From Umbelopsis ramanniana AG (taxonomy: Eukaryota; Mucoromycota; Umbelopsidomycetes; Umbelopsidales; Umbelopsidaceae): 64,000 nucleotides of DNA. The DNA lies in the NCBI RefSeq assembly GCF_025399195.1, contig NW_026252089.1, forward strand, positions 124,001-188,000. Reading direction: 5' to 3'. Below are positions 60,840 to 64,000 of this stretch, piece by piece. The position numbers were made by a program, and so were the translations under genes. The number at the start of each line of letters is the position of its first letter. The first letter of the stretch is position 1. The notes under the pieces are model-generated. The model was not told the DNA's origin, did not search any database, and saw only the letters and a program-made list of their open reading frames with translations.

Positions 60840-62362
60840 TTAATCCCTCGTAACTTCCTCCCATCGTCGCATGCAAGAATAAGCGCTGTAATCTGTTGGT
60901 GGGTTGGGTTAGCCAGATCCCTTTCTAGGTAGGTCAGTTGAAGGCTACTTACCAAAGTTATCGTCTGCGTTACAATGACATTTCTTTTGCAATTCACGTC
61001 GAGTGGGACAATGTGTAAATGGATTGTGTCGGTAGCCAATGTCATCAAAGAAGTGAACTTCTGTTTTGTTGAGGAATATGGCAGCAGCAATGGAATGGAC
61101 CGGCGCATCACCCCATCTTTCGTAGAAGAAACCACCCGCGCGATCAAGGTACTCGAAATATCGAAGATAGGCAGGTCCGCGCAACCAATTCAAATCAGCA
61201 ATTTCAAAGTTGGACCAAAAGTGGCACATGTTGTAGGTATCTCCACCATCATTGGTCACAAAATCAATCAAATTGTTTTCTGGGATGAGATCGGGATATT
61301 CCTTCATGAAATTTTTGACGGTTGGCCATAGCGTACGAACGGTGGATTCGTATTCAAAAAGAGAGATCGTCCAACCTGGCCATTGGGTATTAGTTTAAAA
61401 TGCTGAATATGATCTTAACGGAGGGCTTTTACATTCTCAGTTGATTTTGCTTACCGTATTTCATTTTGTTTTCTTTCATGTAGAGGAAAGGGTCATAATC
61501 AATGTCACAATAAAAGTCGACACTGGGTTCAACACGCCTGATTCAAGAATAGAAAGATTAGCATGAATGGGCCAAATGATATGAGAGACAAGCCAAATAC
61601 ATACCAGTAATAATCATATTCCAGCATCAAAGGGTGTCTGAAAAAGAAGCCACTTTCAAATCTGAGGAATGTTGGATTAGTGACAGGGCCAACAGCTGTT
61701 CTCTTTCAAAAGTATAAGATTCGTACCTGCACATATGACGATACGACAAATTGTCACCGTAAATAACACCTTCTCTACCCATTTGCTCCCGAAGAGCAGT
61801 GGCTTTGTCCACATCAATCCATTCCGGGTAGCTCCAATGGCCGTGAGGAATGATACCTGGAAAAAAAAAGGGACGGAGTAACAATGAGATATGGCTCTTG
61901 GCAAACACTCCATGGTCATAAACACTATCATGAAGTATGTTACTCACCATATTGAATCTTTGCATTGGTCATGCCCCGAGTCAATTCTTTGAATTCTTCA
62001 GTGAAGGGTTCGTCGTTGAGAAATACATACGGGTAGTTGAACTTGTGGTTGAATCTTGCCTCTAATTGTCGCATGGTCCATCGCACATCATCCAGTTCTT
62101 TATTTCTGGTCAAAATAACGAAGGCGGCGTTGGCACGGGTGGTGTTGTGCCAAGCAGGGGGCAATGATGGGTCTGGGAGATTGGGATGTGGCTCTGAAAC
62201 AACCACCAGTTGTTCAGCAGATGACGCGCTTTGATCTACATGGGCAGTTTTTGTAGATCCCGAGGACCAGTTGAGCGGGAATGCATATAAGTAGAAAAGA
62301 CAAGCTATAACAAGCGTCGACAACAGTAGCGGCCGTAGCTGAGACGAAGTAATGGTGACCAT
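60840..62362 (-). CDS. Kre2/Mnt1-family alpha-1,2-mannosyltransferase (GT15)
   Basis: About six exons encode close to 400 residues. The ATG at 62362 opens a type II membrane anchor ([20 protein letters not shown]), as expected for a Golgi glycosyltransferase, followed by a short Ser-rich stem. Family blocks in order: [110 protein letters not shown], and the C-terminal [17 protein letters not shown] and [20 protein letters not shown]. The last exon ends [14 protein letters not shown]15 enzymes use GDP-mannose to extend N- and O-linked mannan on cell-wall and secreted proteins. The final intron is placed so that Gly-Asp joins in frame. Confidence 0.93.
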
Positions 62363-62545
62363 CCCAGTGAGGAAACAGCTAAAGGTGGACGGTTCTGGGA
62401 GCCGACGAGCACAAAAATTTATTTACAATTCCGCAAAATGAGGTAAGAGATTTTGTGTGCGAAAGGGGAACAGATTGAATTTTTGTGTGTTTATTTTTTT
62501 TATTAACATTATGTAGATGGGAAATTTTGCACAAAAAAATACGAC

Positions 62546-64000
62546 TTAAAGCTGGTTGACAGCTCCTTCAACGCTCTTCATTATACGTTCAATGGCATCA
62601 GCTGTCTCCTCCTTGGTGACGTTCAACGGAGGAATCAAGCGGAGGGTCTCGTAGATGGAGGTGGTCAACAGTAACATATCATGGTTATCGCGGGCCTCGT
62701 TTGCAATCTTGGAGGCAAATCCGGCGGGAACACCAGAAAACTCAATACCAATCATTAAACCAAGTCCTCGAATGTCGACTGAGGCTCCCTTGGGAAGCAT
62801 CTTGGGAATACGTGAGCGCAATGCTGAGAAAAGTTCTTCGGATCTGAGCAAGAGAAAAATTAATCAGAAATAGAAAGTTTTTAAAAATTGAATGCCACAG
62901 AATTGGCTTACCTAGCATTGGTGTTTTCAAGAAGCTTTTCGTTATCAAAGACTTCCAAAGTGGCATTGGCAGCAGCGCATGCAACAACATTTCCTCCGTA
63001 GGTACCGCCCATGGATCCAGCGGGTTGCTTGTCCATCAATTCCTTGCGTGATACAATACCGGATAGTGGGTAACCGGAGGCAATACCCTTAGCCATGACC
63101 AAAATATCAGGGGTGACGTTCCAGTGCTCAACGGCAAACATCTTGCCGGTGCGACCGAATCCAGACTGGACTTCATCAGCGATCAAAAGGACATTATTTT
63201 TGTCACAAATTTCTCGTAGCTTGGCAAGGAAATCTAGATGTTTGTGTACAATGACGTTATTATCGCCACACAGACTCATGCCGCCAGTGCTTTATATGGA
63301 CCTTACCTTTAGGTGGTACAACGTAGCCTCCTTCTCCTTGGACAGGCTCAATGATAACAGCAGCAGTATCAGATGGCGCAGAGCGTTGCTTGAAGACCAG
63401 TTCAAGCTGACGGATGGGATCGTTACAGCAGTTGTTGATGTTGAAGGTATCTGGGGAACTCTTGTGCACGGCACACTGGTTACAGTATGGGAAAGGAGCA
63501 ACGTGAACACCAGACATCAATGGACCGTAACCAGCACCATAAATGGTCTTTGAGGTAGTCATTGACATGGTACCGATGGTACGACCGTGATATGAACCTT
63601 GGAACACGATGATATTCTGCTTCTTGGTAGCGTGTCTGGCAAGTTTGACGGCCGCTTCAACAGCTTCGGATCCAGAATTCCAGAAAAAGAAGGTATCAAG
63701 GCTCTTGGAGGGCATCTTGGGTTGAAGCTTCTCGATGAGTTCTAACATGGGCTTGTGGTAAAAGATGTTGCACTGTCCGTGAGTGAGTGTAGCGGCTTGT
63801 TCTTGAACGGCCTTTACGACATGAGGGTGACAGTGACCTAATAGCGCGTCGTGTGTAAATGATCCGACCAACCACGTCAGCCTAGCTACGATGTTGATAA
63901 CTTACCAGTGTTGGTGACGCCAATGCCTGATGTGAAGTCAAGGTACTTCTTGCCCTCGGTAGTGAAAACATAGGCACCCTTGCCCTTCTCGATGACGAGT
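62546..64000 (-). CDS. Class III PLP-dependent aminotransferase, 4-aminobutyrate aminotransferase-like (5' end off window)
   Basis: The C-terminal exons read leftward to a stop at 62546; the N-terminal part runs off the right edge. About 430 residues are visible. The first exon in view (GAYVFTTEGKKYLDFTSGIG) is followed by HCHPHVVKAVQEQA, FFWNSGSEAVEAAVKLARHA and FQGSYHGRTIGTMSMTTSKT. The Asp that contacts the PLP ring is in LLIADEVQSGFGRTGKMF, and the Schiff-base Lys is in PDILVMAKGIASGYPLSGIV. The C-terminal PPLNVTKEETADAIER is also typical. Enzymes of this class move amino groups between omega-amino compounds such as GABA or ornithine and 2-oxo acids. A Cys-rich insertion (YCNQCAVH, NNCCND) lies in the middle. 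The GABA assignment is likely but not proven; acetylornithine or ornithine aminotransferase are alternatives. Confidence 0.88.

Noticed and set aside
1-64000. CRISPR arrays, bacterial operons, insertion sequences, rRNA genes
   Set aside because: None seen. Gene structures are spliced and eukaryotic throughout, and no intact transposase, integrase or reverse transcriptase was found.

Overview
This window looks like nuclear DNA from an early-diverging filamentous fungus, most likely Mucoromycota and probably Mucorales. Genes are dense and on both strands, with many short GT-AG introns (mostly about 55-90 nt). The set is typically fungal: a Pkc1-type protein kinase C, CYP51, a class IV chitin synthase, a GH17 glucanase, an Ecm33-like wall protein and a Kre2-type mannosyltransferase. 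No bacterial, viral, plasmid or CRISPR feature was seen. Species assignment is inference; there is no marker such as rRNA.

Left third (1-25100): a partial SAM methyltransferase (minus) runs off the left edge. A 2-kb gap follows, then a Cdc4/Fbw7-like F-box/WD40 gene (plus) convergent with a 12-exon PKC gene (minus). A gene-poor stretch with a tRNA-Gly(GCC) and a small membrane-protein gene leads to four minus-strand genes in a row: CYP51, a Ubp8/USP22-type SAGA deubiquitinase, a DDB1 homologue and a secreted GH17 glucanase.

Middle (25100-44200): a gene-poor stretch holds a second, identical tRNA-Gly in opposite orientation. Then come a DEK_C/SWIB (Uaf30-like) gene, a 73-codon small gene divergent from an Ecm33-like GPI-protein gene, an EF-hand ATP-Mg/Pi-type mitochondrial carrier, a 1450-residue RGG protein with a PRRC2/BAT2 N-terminal domain, an Iec1-like zinc-finger gene and a single-exon three-finger transcription factor.

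Right third (44400-64000): all minus strand. It holds a class IV chitin synthase, an MFS exporter, a Trm3/TARBP1 tRNA Gm18 methyltransferase, a Kre2-family mannosyltransferase and a class III aminotransferase cut by the right edge.

Functional themes: cell-wall synthesis and integrity (PKC, GH17, Ecm33-like, chitin synthase, Kre2-like) and ubiquitin pathways (Cdc4-like, Ubp8-like, DDB1). I see no evidence that either forms a co-regulated cluster. No convincing new multi-gene system was found. The most notable items are the fungal PRRC2-like protein with a 20-nt micro-exon, the CYP51 paralogue identity, a perfect hairpin in the Ubp8 coding exon, and several inverted repeats. Splice sites were placed by eye from GT-AG signals, reading frame and family conservation, not from transcripts.
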